64,000 nt of DNA from Vicinamibacterales bacterium (lineage in GTDB: Bacteria > Acidobacteriota > Vicinamibacteria > Vicinamibacterales > UBA823). The notes below the pieces were generated by a model, which was given only the letters and a program-made list of their open reading frames with translations, searched no databases and was not told the origin of the DNA. A program made the translations under genes and the position numbers. The stretch is taken from assembly GCA_036012125.1 (NCBI GenBank), contig DASCOS010000004.1, positions 62,001 to 126,000 on the forward strand. Direction: 5' to 3'. Positions 18,346 through 26,574 of the stretch are shown one piece after another. Each line of letters starts with the position of its first letter. The first letter of the stretch is position 1.

Positions 18346-20001
18346 ATGTACTCAGGCGAACCGCTGTCACCGTTTGTTGAGAACTACCTGAATTACCTAT
18401 ACGAGACTCAGCCCACCGCCGCAGCCTTCGACGGTGTTCATCAATACGATGACCTTCTAGAGGATCCAAGCCGCACCGTACTTGAGGGACAGGGCCGTGA
18501 GTTGGGGGGACTGGTAAGACAGCTGGCTGCTGTTGGCAAGTCGGGGATGACGAAGACCGAACAGGTCGAGCGCGAAATGCTCACTGCCAACATCCGTGCA
18601 AGGATATTTGAACTTGAGAATATACGTTCATGGGAACGTAACCCACAGCGGCACTCCGAGATTCTCGCCACGAGCTTGGCGGGGCAGGTCTTGTTTCCCT
18701 ACGCTCCGGTAGGGGAGCGCGCACGCCGCATTCTCTCGAAACTAAAACAAACGCCCCGGCTAATCGAAACGGCGAGGAAGACGATTCAAGATCCGCCGGG
18801 TATCTTCATTAGAGAAGGCATTACGTCGCTTAACGGGGTAGTCGAGTTCATTGAGCACGACCTACCACGAGCCCTGACCAGTCTGGACGACATGCATCTG
18901 TTAAGTGATCTCGCCGATGCGTCCACAGAAGCAGTTACAGCAATCCACGGCTACACCGAGTATCTACGCAACGAGGTGGCACCGAAGGCTCGAGGTTCGT
19001 TCCGGCTCGGCCGGGAAAACTTTGATGGAAAGCTTGAACTTGAAGAAGGCGTAACACTAGGTGCTGACCGCCTCCTCGCGATTGCACAGCGGGAACTCCG
19101 CGAGACCCAAGAAGAATTTCGCAGCGTCGCTGGGCGGCTTGGCGGGGATGTGGCATCGGCACTTGAACGTCTAAAACAGGATCATCCGTCTGCCGCCACG
19201 TTGGTGTCGACGGCCCAAGGTCAGGTGACGGAACTCGCCGCATTCGTAGAACGAAAGGGTCTCGTTTCCGTGACCGATGGCGAGGTGCCCGTGGTAGCTC
19301 CCACGCCACCCTTTTACCGGTGGACGTTTGCCAGCCTCTGGGCGCCGGGCCCCTTTGAGGCTAGACCGCTGCCGACCTACTACTACCTGACTGATGTCGA
19401 CCCCGCTTGGACACCCGACCGCCAGGAGCAACATCTTCGCGATTTTCATATCGGAGCACTCTGGGCGATCTCGATGCACGAAACCTACCCCGGGCACTTT
19501 CTTCAGCACCAGCATGTGTGCCGGATCGAGTCGAAACTTCGCAAATCGGGACTTCTTGCGTCGATTGGGTTTATCGAGGGCTGGGCGCACTATGGCGAGC
19601 AGGTCATGATCGAGGCTGGGTTTGGTGGGAAGGATAATCACGTCAAGCTTGGTCAGCTCGCCGAGGCGCTAATTCGTCTCGCACGACTTGTTGTCGGTAT
19701 CCGGTTGCATGTCGAAGATATGTCAGTCGAGCAGGGCGTACGATTCTTTCGTGACGAAGCGTTCATGGAAGAGGGGAGCGCACGCCGGGAAGCCGAGCGG
19801 GGCACCTTCGACCCTGGCTATGTTGTCTATTCGCTCGGCAAACTGATGATTCTTAAACTCAGGGCAGACTACGAAGCCAAACACCCGAGCAAGTTCTCTC
19901 TCAAGACCTTCCACGACCGTCTCCTTGGCAACGGGAACTTGCCGATTTGGGCGCATCGTCGCCTCATGCTCGGTGGTAATGCCGGGAGCGCGTTGGCGTG
20001 A
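18346..20001 (+). CDS. DUF885 family putative metallopeptidase/carboxypeptidase-like protein
   Basis: 551 residues. The DUF885 hallmark HETYPGHF occurs near residue 382, followed by a glutamate-containing FIEGWAHYGEQVM element about 35 residues later. HExxxGH plus a downstream Glu is a plausible zinc site of a gluzincin-type peptidase, and the family is common in Acidobacteriota and often predicted secreted. No signal peptide is evident with the ATG 18346 start. The C-terminus (GNGNLPIWAHRRLML) matches the conserved DUF885 ending. Substrate unknown. It is divergent from rsmI and stands alone. Confidence 0.85.
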   Translation: MYSGEPLSPFVENYLNYLYETQPTAAAFDGVHQYDDLLEDPSRTVLEGQGRELGGLVRQLAAVGKSGMTKTEQVEREMLTANIRARIFELENIRSWERNPQRHSEILATSLAGQVLFPYAPVGERARRILSKLKQTPRLIETARKTIQDPPGIFIREGITSLNGVVEFIEHDLPRALTSLDDMHLLSDLADASTEAVTAIHGYTEYLRNEVAPKARGSFRLGRENFDGKLELEEGVTLGADRLLAIAQRELRETQEEFRSVAGRLGGDVASALERLKQDHPSAATLVSTAQGQVTELAAFVERKGLVSVTDGEVPVVAPTPPFYRWTFASLWAPGPFEARPLPTYYYLTDVDPAWTPDRQEQHLRDFHIGALWAISMHETYPGHFLQHQHVCRIESKLRKSGLLASIGFIEGWAHYGEQVMIEAGFGGKDNHVKLGQLAEALIRLARLVVGIRLHVEDMSVEQGVRFFRDEAFMEEGSARREAERGTFDPGYVVYSLGKLMILKLRADYEAKHPSKFSLKTFHDRLLGNGNLPIWAHRRLMLGGNAGSALA

Positions 20002-20070
20002 ATGACCCTCTTCCCCGTTGACAGGTGGAGAGGGCGAGCGTACGATGGTCGCTTCTAACGTCCTGAAAAC

Positions 20071-20430
20071 ATGCCCCTTTACGAGTACGAATGTAACACC
20101 TGCGGTGACCGTTTTGAGCGGATTCAGCGATTTTCTGATCCACTCGAGAAAAAATGTCCGGCCTGTGGCGGACCGGTGCGGAAACTGTTGTCGTCGCCCG
20201 CCATTCAGTTCAAGGGCACCGGCTGGTATGTGACCGACTACGCCAAGAAGTCGGGTGCTGCTTCCCGGTCGGATGACGGCGCGAAACCCAGTTCGCCGAG
20301 CGACTCCAAAACCAAGAAAGACAAGCAGAAAACTAGTTCCTCTTCTGACACCCCCGCTTCATCATCGAGTTCGTCGTCGACGTCTCAATCAGCATCGAAG
20401 AGCTCGTCTGGCTCCCCCTCCAAAAAGTAG
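20071..20430 (+). CDS. FmdB-family zinc-ribbon protein
   Basis: 119 residues. The N-terminal zinc ribbon has two CxxC knuckles: MPLYEYECNTCGDRFE and KKCPACGGPVRKL. The segment SPAIQFKGTGWYVTDYA is typical of the family. The last about 50 residues are low-complexity Ser/Lys/Pro (a Ser-rich run, then SPSKK), a common disordered tail in FmdB-like proteins. They are small cytoplasmic putative regulatory proteins without a settled function. It overlaps no neighbour and converges on galU. Confidence 0.88.
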   Translation: MPLYEYECNTCGDRFERIQRFSDPLEKKCPACGGPVRKLLSSPAIQFKGTGWYVTDYAKKSGAASRSDDGAKPSSPSDSKTKKDKQKTSSSSDTPASSSSSSSTSQSASKSSSGSPSKK

Positions 20431-20491
20431 GCCGCGGGGTTCCCTGCCGGCAGAGGTTCCGATCAGTGAAGACGGAAAGGGGTTAAATCCG

Positions 20492-21406
20492 TCAGTTGCC
20501 GGCAGGCCTGTTGACGCCGACCTTGCAGAGATATTCGCGAAAGGTGTCCGACAAGTCAGGGTGCTTGAGCGCGAAGTAGGCGGTTGCCCGGAGAAAGCCA
20601 AGTTTGCTACCGGTGTCGTGGCGAACGCCGTCGATTTCGCATGCGTAGATCGGCCGGCCGGTCAGCAGTTGTCGGAGTGCGTCGGTCAACTGGATTTCAC
20701 CTTGCGCGTCTGGCGGTGTCGTGTCGAGAATGGGGAAAATGTCTGGAGTGAGGATGTAGCGGCCAACAATGGCAAGGTCGGAAGGCGAATCTTCCCTTGT
20801 GGGTTTCTCAACCATGTCATGAATCCGATAAACACCGGCGTGGTTCGAAACCGGTTCGGCATCGACGATCCCGTAGTCACTAATCCGATCAGCAGACACT
20901 CGTTCAACCCCGACAACAGGGCCGTCAAGCTTTTCGTAGACATCGATCAGTTGACGCAACGCTGGTGGGGTGGCATCGATCACATCGTCGCTTAAAATAA
21001 CGGCGAATGCTTCGTCGCCGATTAGCTCGTGCGCCAAGATCACGGCATGCCCCAGACCCAACGGCTCACCCTGCTGGACTGTGGAGATGCTGGCGGGGCA
21101 GGGGACATTCCGGACCTCCGCGAGCAGGTCCCCCTTGCCACGTGATTCGAGTAGCGCCTCCAGTTCGGCGTTAATCTTGAAATGGTCTTCGACAAGCTTG
21201 GTTCCCTGGCCGGTCACCAGGACGACATGGTCAATGCCAGCGGCGGCGGCCTCTTCAACGCTGTACTGAATAATTGGCTTATCAACCAATGTCAGCATCT
21301 CTTTTGGCTGTGCCTTGGTCGCCGGCAGGAACCGGGTTCCGAGACCGGCGGCTGGAAAGACTGCTTTGCGGATGGTTGGCAACACGCGTAACCTCTCGGC
21401 GGGCAT
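20492..21406 (-). CDS. galU: UTP--glucose-1-phosphate uridylyltransferase
   Basis: 304 residues. It makes UDP-glucose from UTP and glucose-1-phosphate. The nucleotide-binding motif FPAAGLGTRFLPATKAQPKEML, the catalytic KPIIQYSVEEAAAAGI and the C-terminal DTGSKLGFLRATAYFALKHPD are diagnostic for bacterial GalU. The frame could begin at ATG 21406 or at the GTG at 21385 closer to the core (IRKAVFPAAG); the latter follows a GAGAGG stretch. It is monocistronic and convergent with the FmdB-like gene. Confidence 0.95.
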   Translation of the reverse strand: MPAERLRVLPTIRKAVFPAAGLGTRFLPATKAQPKEMLTLVDKPIIQYSVEEAAAAGIDHVVLVTGQGTKLVEDHFKINAELEALLESRGKGDLLAEVRNVPCPASISTVQQGEPLGLGHAVILAHELIGDEAFAVILSDDVIDATPPALRQLIDVYEKLDGPVVGVERVSADRISDYGIVDAEPVSNHAGVYRIHDMVEKPTREDSPSDLAIVGRYILTPDIFPILDTTPPDAQGEIQLTDALRQLLTGRPIYACEIDGVRHDTGSKLGFLRATAYFALKHPDLSDTFREYLCKVGVNRPAGN

Positions 21407-21493
21407 CCTACCTCAGGTGCCACCGTGGGGATAAACGATTTAGAATGCTCCTAGCGCACACGGCGCAACGATGGTAACAGCAAGGCCGTCATC

Positions 21494-22786
21494 ATGCTTG
21501 ACCCAGCAATAGTTAGAGATCATCTCGACGAGGTTGAAAAGGGGCTCACTGAGCGAGGGGCTACTAATCTTAAGGCCGACCTCGCCACGATTAAGGAGCT
21601 CGATACTAGGCGCAAGGCGATCATTCCTAACCTCGAGGAGGCGCGTCGGGAGCGCAAGGAATTGGGCGCTAGGGTCGCTTTAGCCAAGAGGGCTGGTGAG
21701 TCGGCGGATGACTTGCTGAAGAAAGGCCGAGCCCTCTCCGACGGGATTCATGAGCAGGAGAAAGACCTCGCAGCTGTTGAACAGGAACGGCAGAAGCTCT
21801 TACTCCGGCTGCCAAATTTTCCGCACAAGAGCGTGCCGCGAGGTGCCAACGAGAAGGCAAATCAGGAAATCAACCGCTGGGGTGAAGTAACTCGCTTTGA
21901 CTTCACGCCGAAAGCGCACTGGGACCTGGGTCCCGAATTGGGCATTCTCGATTTTGAGCGTGCTACGCAAATGTCTGGAGCTCGTTTTGCTGTGTTGCTT
22001 GGCGTGGGCGCAAAACTGAACCGCGCAATAATTAATTTCATGCTTGCAGTCCACACGAAGGAGCATGGATATGTTGAGGTAGCCCCACCGTTTCTTGTCA
22101 ACGAAGAAGCTCTGATCGGCACCGGCAACTTGCCTAGGTTTGAAGCCGACCTGTTCAAAATGGCAGGGAACTCGAATCTTTACTTAGTACCAACCGCTGA
22201 GGTTCCACTTGCCAATCTTCACCGGGAGGAGATTCTGGATGGTCGAAGACTACCACTCAGCTACGTGGCCTACACGCCGTGCTTCCGTAGCGAGGCCGGT
22301 TCTTACGGCAAGGACGTAAGAGGCCTCATTCGACAGCACCAGTTTGAGAAAATTGAGCTGTTCAAGTTCACGACCCCTGACCAATCGTACAGAGAGCACG
22401 AAACACTAACCCGCCATGCGGAGGTCATCCTTGAGAAGCTCGGTCTACCGTATCGACGGATGGTTCTGAGCACCGGTGATATGGGTTTTGCCGCGGCGAA
22501 GACATATGACCTTGAGGTGTGGTTACCTGGACAGGAAACCTATCGTGAGATCTCTTCATGTAGTAACACAGAAGCGTTCCAGGCCAGACGTGCAGGGATC
22601 AAGTTCCGTCCCGACGGCGTGGGTAAAGCTGAGTTCGCCCACACTCTTAATGGCTCCGGACTTGCCGTTGGTCGTACCCTCATTGCTGTGCTGGAAAATG
22701 GCCAACAGGCGGACGGTTCGGTCGTCGTGCCCGAAGCGCTCCGACCGTTCATGGACGGGCAGGAGGTCATCGAACCCGCACGCTAG
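21494..22786 (+). CDS. serS: Serine--tRNA ligase
   Basis: 430 residues, class II synthetase that charges tRNA-Ser and, in selenocysteine users, tRNA-Sec. The N-terminal long-variable-arm-binding coiled coil spans about residues 25-105. Motif 2 is in YTPCFRSEAGSYGKDVRGLIRQHQFEK, and motif 3 is LNGSGLAVGRTLIAVLEN near the C-terminus. A tRNA-Ser gene starts ten bases after its stop. Serylation of tRNA-Sec by this enzyme would be the first step of Sec insertion for the selenoprotein candidate at 59417-60568, but no selA, selB, selC or selD lies in this window. Confidence 0.96.
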   Translation: MLDPAIVRDHLDEVEKGLTERGATNLKADLATIKELDTRRKAIIPNLEEARRERKELGARVALAKRAGESADDLLKKGRALSDGIHEQEKDLAAVEQERQKLLLRLPNFPHKSVPRGANEKANQEINRWGEVTRFDFTPKAHWDLGPELGILDFERATQMSGARFAVLLGVGAKLNRAIINFMLAVHTKEHGYVEVAPPFLVNEEALIGTGNLPRFEADLFKMAGNSNLYLVPTAEVPLANLHREEILDGRRLPLSYVAYTPCFRSEAGSYGKDVRGLIRQHQFEKIELFKFTTPDQSYREHETLTRHAEVILEKLGLPYRRMVLSTGDMGFAAAKTYDLEVWLPGQETYREISSCSNTEAFQARRAGIKFRPDGVGKAEFAHTLNGSGLAVGRTLIAVLENGQQADGSVVVPEALRPFMDGQEVIEPAR

Positions 22787-22796
22787 TTTTTATATT

Positions 22797-22886
22797 GGAG
22801 GGATGGCCGAGCGGTTGAAGGCGGCGGTCTTGAAAACCGCTGTGGGGGAAACTCCACCCTGGGTTCGAATCCCAGTCCCTCCGCCA
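22797..22886 (+). tRNA. tRNA-Ser (anticodon TGA)
   Basis: 90 bases including encoded CCA. Acceptor stem GGAGGGA (22797-22803) pairs with TCCCTCC (22876-22882), with discriminator G and CCA at 22884-22886. The anticodon loop CTTGAAA (22829-22835) holds TGA, closed by CGGT/ACCG. A long class II variable arm (TGTGGGGGAAACTCCAC region) and the T-loop GGTTCGAATCC are clear. It lies just behind serS, its cognate synthetase. Confidence 0.97.
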
Positions 22887-22977
22887 GTATCCATACTGAC
22901 TGCAGGCCTAGGAATCTGGGATCTGCATAGCATTGTAGACAGGCGGTAGCCCGAATTTCGCCCAAAGGATTCAGACA

Positions 22978-23940
22978 ATGGCAAATGAGCCAAACGCTAC
23001 ATCTAGGTTCGCGCCGCGCTACTCGGAAATTCCGACCTTTATGCGGGCGCCGTTAATCCGTGACCCATCAAAGTTGGATATCGCCTTGGTCGGGGTTCCA
23101 TTCGACGCTGGGGCGGAAAATCGACCCGGTCAGCGTCACGGGCCGCGTGAGATTCGCAATATGTCGAGTTTGACTCGTTCGGTTCACCATGTCACAAAGA
23201 TTAACCCCTATGAGTTGTGTCGCATCGGCGATATGGGGGACGTAGCGTTCCCTTGGGCCTTCGACTTAGAGAAAAGTTATGCCGATATCACTCGGTTCTA
23301 TGAAACCTTGCGGGAGGCGGATGTAGCGCCTCTGAGCGCCGGCGGCGACCATTCAATCAGCCTCCCAATTCTTCGCGCGATTGCTGCCAGACAGCCGGTG
23401 GGTATGGTCCACATCGATGCTCATACAGATACCTGCGACGAGGAACTCGGATCTCGATTTACTCACGGCACCCCATTTCGTCGAGCGGTGGAGGAAGGGT
23501 TCCTCGACCCGAAACGGGTCGTACAAATCGGTATCCGGGGGGCGCAGAACTCGGAAGAAGGATGGGCGTTCTCCCTTGACTCCGGAATGCGCGTTATCTT
23601 CATCGAAGAATTTAGTCGGCTTGGTGTGGAGGCGGTCATTGCGGAGCTGCGGCGGTCGGTCGGGGACGGTCCGACCTACGTGTCTTTCGATATAGACAGC
23701 CTTGATCCAGCGTTCGCGCCTGGAACAGGGACACCTGAAGTGGGTGGGCTCACCACTATCGAGGCGCAGGGATTATTGCGTGGTCTCCGAGGACTTAACC
23801 TAATTGGAGGCGACGTAGTTGAGGTCTCGCCGCCATTCGATTCCACAGGAAACACCGCGCTTGTCGGGGCCACCATGATGTATGAGATCCTGTGCGTACT
23901 AGCCGACGCCGTCTCACAAAGGAAGGAGACCGGTAAGTGA
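22978..23940 (+). CDS. speB: Agmatinase / ureohydrolase family protein
   Basis: 320 residues, arginase/agmatinase fold. Dinuclear manganese ligands are visible in GGDHSI, HIDAHTDTCDEE and SFDIDSLDPAFAPGTGTPE. The N-terminal VGVPFDAGAENRPGQRHGPREIR resembles agmatinases and guanidinobutyrases. Agmatinase makes putrescine and urea; guanidinobutyrase or a related guanidino-acid hydrolase cannot be excluded on motifs alone, so the symbol is tentative. The gene follows tRNA-Ser by 91 bases and faces the P1 peptidase. Confidence 0.85.
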   Translation: MANEPNATSRFAPRYSEIPTFMRAPLIRDPSKLDIALVGVPFDAGAENRPGQRHGPREIRNMSSLTRSVHHVTKINPYELCRIGDMGDVAFPWAFDLEKSYADITRFYETLREADVAPLSAGGDHSISLPILRAIAARQPVGMVHIDAHTDTCDEELGSRFTHGTPFRRAVEEGFLDPKRVVQIGIRGAQNSEEGWAFSLDSGMRVIFIEEFSRLGVEAVIAELRRSVGDGPTYVSFDIDSLDPAFAPGTGTPEVGGLTTIEAQGLLRGLRGLNLIGGDVVEVSPPFDSTGNTALVGATMMYEILCVLADAVSQRKETGK

Positions 23941-23985
23941 ACACTTTATCAGGGTGGAACTGGAACGAGACACCCTGCCGTTCAC
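23937..23985. terminator. Two-part hairpin between convergent speB and P1-peptidase genes
   Basis: CAGGGTG (23950-23956) pairs perfectly with CACCCTG (23971-23977), and outside it GTGAAC (23937-23942) pairs with GTTCAC (23980-23985). The structure overlaps the speB stop and precedes the end of the minus-strand gene by about 15 bases. There is no U-tract. A shared transcript end for both genes is likely by position only. Confidence 0.4.
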
Positions 23986-23999
23986 TCTACTAGCTGCGG

Positions 24000-25175
24000 T
24001 TAGCCATTTTCCAACCGGTTGTAACGTTGGAGAATCTCTTGCAGTTGGTCATGCGACAAGGCCTCTGAGCGATTACCGTCACGGCCCACCATCGTTTCTG
24101 CAGCGACTAGTGCGTTGATGATCGCTTCTTCAGTTGCTTCCACCGTAGCCTCGAAGAGCGTACTTATCTGAGAGTTACTCAACAGGGTAATGTTCGCGGT
24201 CGGCTGTGCGCTGGCAGCACCTGTGTTAGCGGTGGAGAATGCAACAAAAATGTCTCCGGACCCGTTACTCGCGGTTCCACCGGTGCGCGCTACGCCCAGT
24301 GAAGCCCGGCGGGCGATCCGCTTAAGCTGGTGAGGTAGCAAGGGCGCGTCAGTCGCCACAACAATGATAATCGACCCACGATCTGACCCACTAGGTGGCG
24401 CAGTTAGCCTCGCTCGACGGTCGCCGAAAATCTCTCGACCCACAGGTACTCCCGCAATGGTGAGTTGCCGGCCGCCACCGAAATTGGCTTGCACCAGCAC
24501 GCCAACGGTGTAAACACTGGCCGCTTGCGTCACCCTCGACGAAGTACCAACGCCGCATTTGAAGCCGAGGCACCGCATACCGGTGCCGCCACCGACATTA
24601 CCTTCTGCCACCGGTCCAGAGGACGCACTCTCGATGGCTTCGAGAACGTGTCCCGCTTTTACGTGGAAGCCGTTAATGTCGTTGAGTGATCCATCGTAAG
24701 TTTCAGCGACAACCGGCAATGACCAGGGCTGAAACGCGGCACCGCGTTCGACCTGCCAGGCGATGATCGCATCGCGCACGGTTCCCACGCTATGTGTGTT
24801 AGTGATTGAAATTGGTCCTTCAAGGAAACCCGACTCCTCGATCCAGGTCGTGCCGGTCATTTCTCCGTTGCCGTTTAATGCAAACCAGCCGGCAAACGCC
24901 GGGTCAGCGGGGTTCTCAGCCCGTGGCAGGATTACCGTAACACCGGTTCTAACCGGCCCCTGGCCCACTTGAAGTGCTCCCTCGCCACGAATCAGTGTGG
25001 CGTGGCCGACATGGACGCCCCTAACGTCGGTAATCGCATTAAAGGGACCTGGGGTTCCCTGGAATGGCACGCCCAAATCCCGAGCTCGCGGCTTGGACTG
25101 CGCAAGCCCGGGATTGCCTGACAGCGTGAGTGCTAATCCGCTGAAGATCACCAGCCCGAGAAGTTTCTTGGTCAT
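24000..25175 (-). CDS. P1-family peptidase (DmpA/BapA-type aminopeptidase)
   Basis: 391 residues with a Sec signal peptide (KKLLGLVIFSGLALTLSGNPGLAQ). The family is made as a precursor and splits itself at a Gly-Ser bond, giving the Ser as N-terminal nucleophile of the beta chain. The matching site is visible in SGSDRG-SIIIVVATDAPL. Other family segments are ITDVRGVHVGHATL, NTHSVGTVRDA, GNVGGGTGM and LVQANFGGGRQLTIAGVPVG. It probably trims small peptides, beta-peptides or amides outside the cytoplasm. An AGGAGA site precedes ATG 25175. The neighbour on the same strand is another exported protein. Confidence 0.9.
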   Translation of the reverse strand: MTKKLLGLVIFSGLALTLSGNPGLAQSKPRARDLGVPFQGTPGPFNAITDVRGVHVGHATLIRGEGALQVGQGPVRTGVTVILPRAENPADPAFAGWFALNGNGEMTGTTWIEESGFLEGPISITNTHSVGTVRDAIIAWQVERGAAFQPWSLPVVAETYDGSLNDINGFHVKAGHVLEAIESASSGPVAEGNVGGGTGMRCLGFKCGVGTSSRVTQAASVYTVGVLVQANFGGGRQLTIAGVPVGREIFGDRRARLTAPPSGSDRGSIIIVVATDAPLLPHQLKRIARRASLGVARTGGTASNGSGDIFVAFSTANTGAASAQPTANITLLSNSQISTLFEATVEATEEAIINALVAAETMVGRDGNRSEALSHDQLQEILQRYNRLENG

Positions 25176-25217
25176 GACATTCTCCTACTGCAGATTCCGG
25201 AATTCCGGGGCGAGAGT

Positions 25218-26531
25218 CTAGCTTTCTGCGATGCAGTAAAGATGGTTGTAGCCACGCAGATACAGTTCATTGCCGACGAGTGCTGGTGATGCATCGAATC
25301 CATCGTCGAGTGTGTTAGCTGCGAGTATCTCAAACATCCCACCATGCTTGATCACGAGGGTAGTTCCGTCTCGGCCTGGGATGTAAATGCGCTCCGACGC
25401 TCCCACCGGTGACGCGAAGATGTTCGGGACGTCGGTGAGCCGCTGGAGTTGGTAGTGTGGTTCACCAGTCTTGACATCGAACACCGACAAAATACCGTTG
25501 TTGCGCTTCAGCAAATAGAGGAAATTACCGTAGAGTAGTGGCGACGGGACATACGGTGTATCCCGGTCTAGCGTCCAGACGATTGCTGCGGTGTCCGTGA
25601 TGTCGCCCTGAGCCACGCCCAGGTCGATCGCCTTCAGGTCATTGCCCCGATAACCGGCTGTAACGATCACGAGACCGTCGGCACCGACCGGCGACGGAAT
25701 TGGGTTCATGGTGAGGCCCTCGGTGTGCCAGATGACCTCACCGGACTCGAAGTCGTAGCTACGTAGCCGGTTCATGCCATTAACAACAACCTGCTTACGT
25801 CCGTCATGTTCAACCACTAGCGGGGTGGCCCATGAATCGATCTCGTCGCGGTTCGTACGCCACACCTCTTTACCAGTTTGTGTGTCGAGAGCGACGATGA
25901 ATGACTGACCTTGGTGATCCCAGACCACGAACAGGCGGTCGCTATGTACTGTAGGCGTGGTCCCCTCACCGAACTGGTTCCGCATGGTTTTGTTGCCGAG
26001 GTCGTTTTCCCAGACGAGATTGCCGTCAAGGTCGTAGGCATAAACACCCTGCGACTCAAATGACGCGAAGACCAACTCGCCGTTAGTCACTGCCGAGCTG
26101 GAGGCCCAACTGCCGTTTTCGCCGTGCGTTGCTTCATGCGGCTGAGCTTCACGCGCCACCCGTTCCCAGAGGATCTGACCATCGCTCCGGTTGATCGCTA
26201 GCACCAGGAACTGGTGCGTGTCCCTGGGCTCATATCCACCGCGTGGCGCGTGGGAGGCCTCCCCTGCGATACCAAGTGGTACTGCGGTAAGTAGAAAGAT
26301 GCGATCCCTCCAAACGATCGGTGAGGACGAACCGCGCCCGGGAATGTCAATCTTCCAGCGAATATTCTCTGTCTCGCTCCATTTTAGAGGGGGATTAGCA
26401 TTCGTGGACACACCAGTCGCCCTCGGACCGCGCCATTCCGGCCAGAAGTCCTCATCTTCCTGTGCGGCGACGGATGTGGCCCAGACTGTTACGCCTAAGA
26501 ACACCAAGAGTCTGATCAAAGTTCGGTCCAC
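25218..26531 (-). CDS. Secreted PQQ-like beta-propeller protein
   Basis: 437 residues from GTG 26531, which has AAGGAG six bases upstream and begins a signal peptide (RTLIRLLVFLGVTVWATSVAAQ). An ATG at 26690 would bury that signal behind 53 extra residues that overlap the S9 peptidase gene. The mature protein starts FWPEWRGPRATGVS and contains PQQ-like (YWTD-type) blades such as RGSSSPIVWRDRIFLL and ALDTQTGKEVWRTN. Proteins of this kind are frequent in Acidobacteriota and Planctomycetota. No cofactor ligand set or catalytic function can be assigned. Confidence 0.85.
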   Translation of the reverse strand: MDRTLIRLLVFLGVTVWATSVAAQEDEDFWPEWRGPRATGVSTNANPPLKWSETENIRWKIDIPGRGSSSPIVWRDRIFLLTAVPLGIAGEASHAPRGGYEPRDTHQFLVLAINRSDGQILWERVAREAQPHEATHGENGSWASSSAVTNGELVFASFESQGVYAYDLDGNLVWENDLGNKTMRNQFGEGTTPTVHSDRLFVVWDHQGQSFIVALDTQTGKEVWRTNRDEIDSWATPLVVEHDGRKQVVVNGMNRLRSYDFESGEVIWHTEGLTMNPIPSPVGADGLVIVTAGYRGNDLKAIDLGVAQGDITDTAAIVWTLDRDTPYVPSPLLYGNFLYLLKRNNGILSVFDVKTGEPHYQLQRLTDVPNIFASPVGASERIYIPGRDGTTLVIKHGGMFEILAANTLDDGFDASPALVGNELYLRGYNHLYCIAES

Positions 26532-26574
26532 GAAATTCTCCTTAAGACCCGAGACGCCTGTTCCTAACAAAGTA

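Noticed and set aside
20255-20995. 246-residue plus-strand ORF overlapping fmdB and antisense to galU
   Set aside because: It is a shadow of galU on the opposite strand, with Arg-rich low-complexity composition and no recognisable motif.
22797-22886. Possible tRNA-Sec because of the long variable arm
   Set aside because: The TGA in its anticodon loop reads UCA serine codons; tRNA-Sec needs anticodon TCA and an extended 8-bp acceptor.
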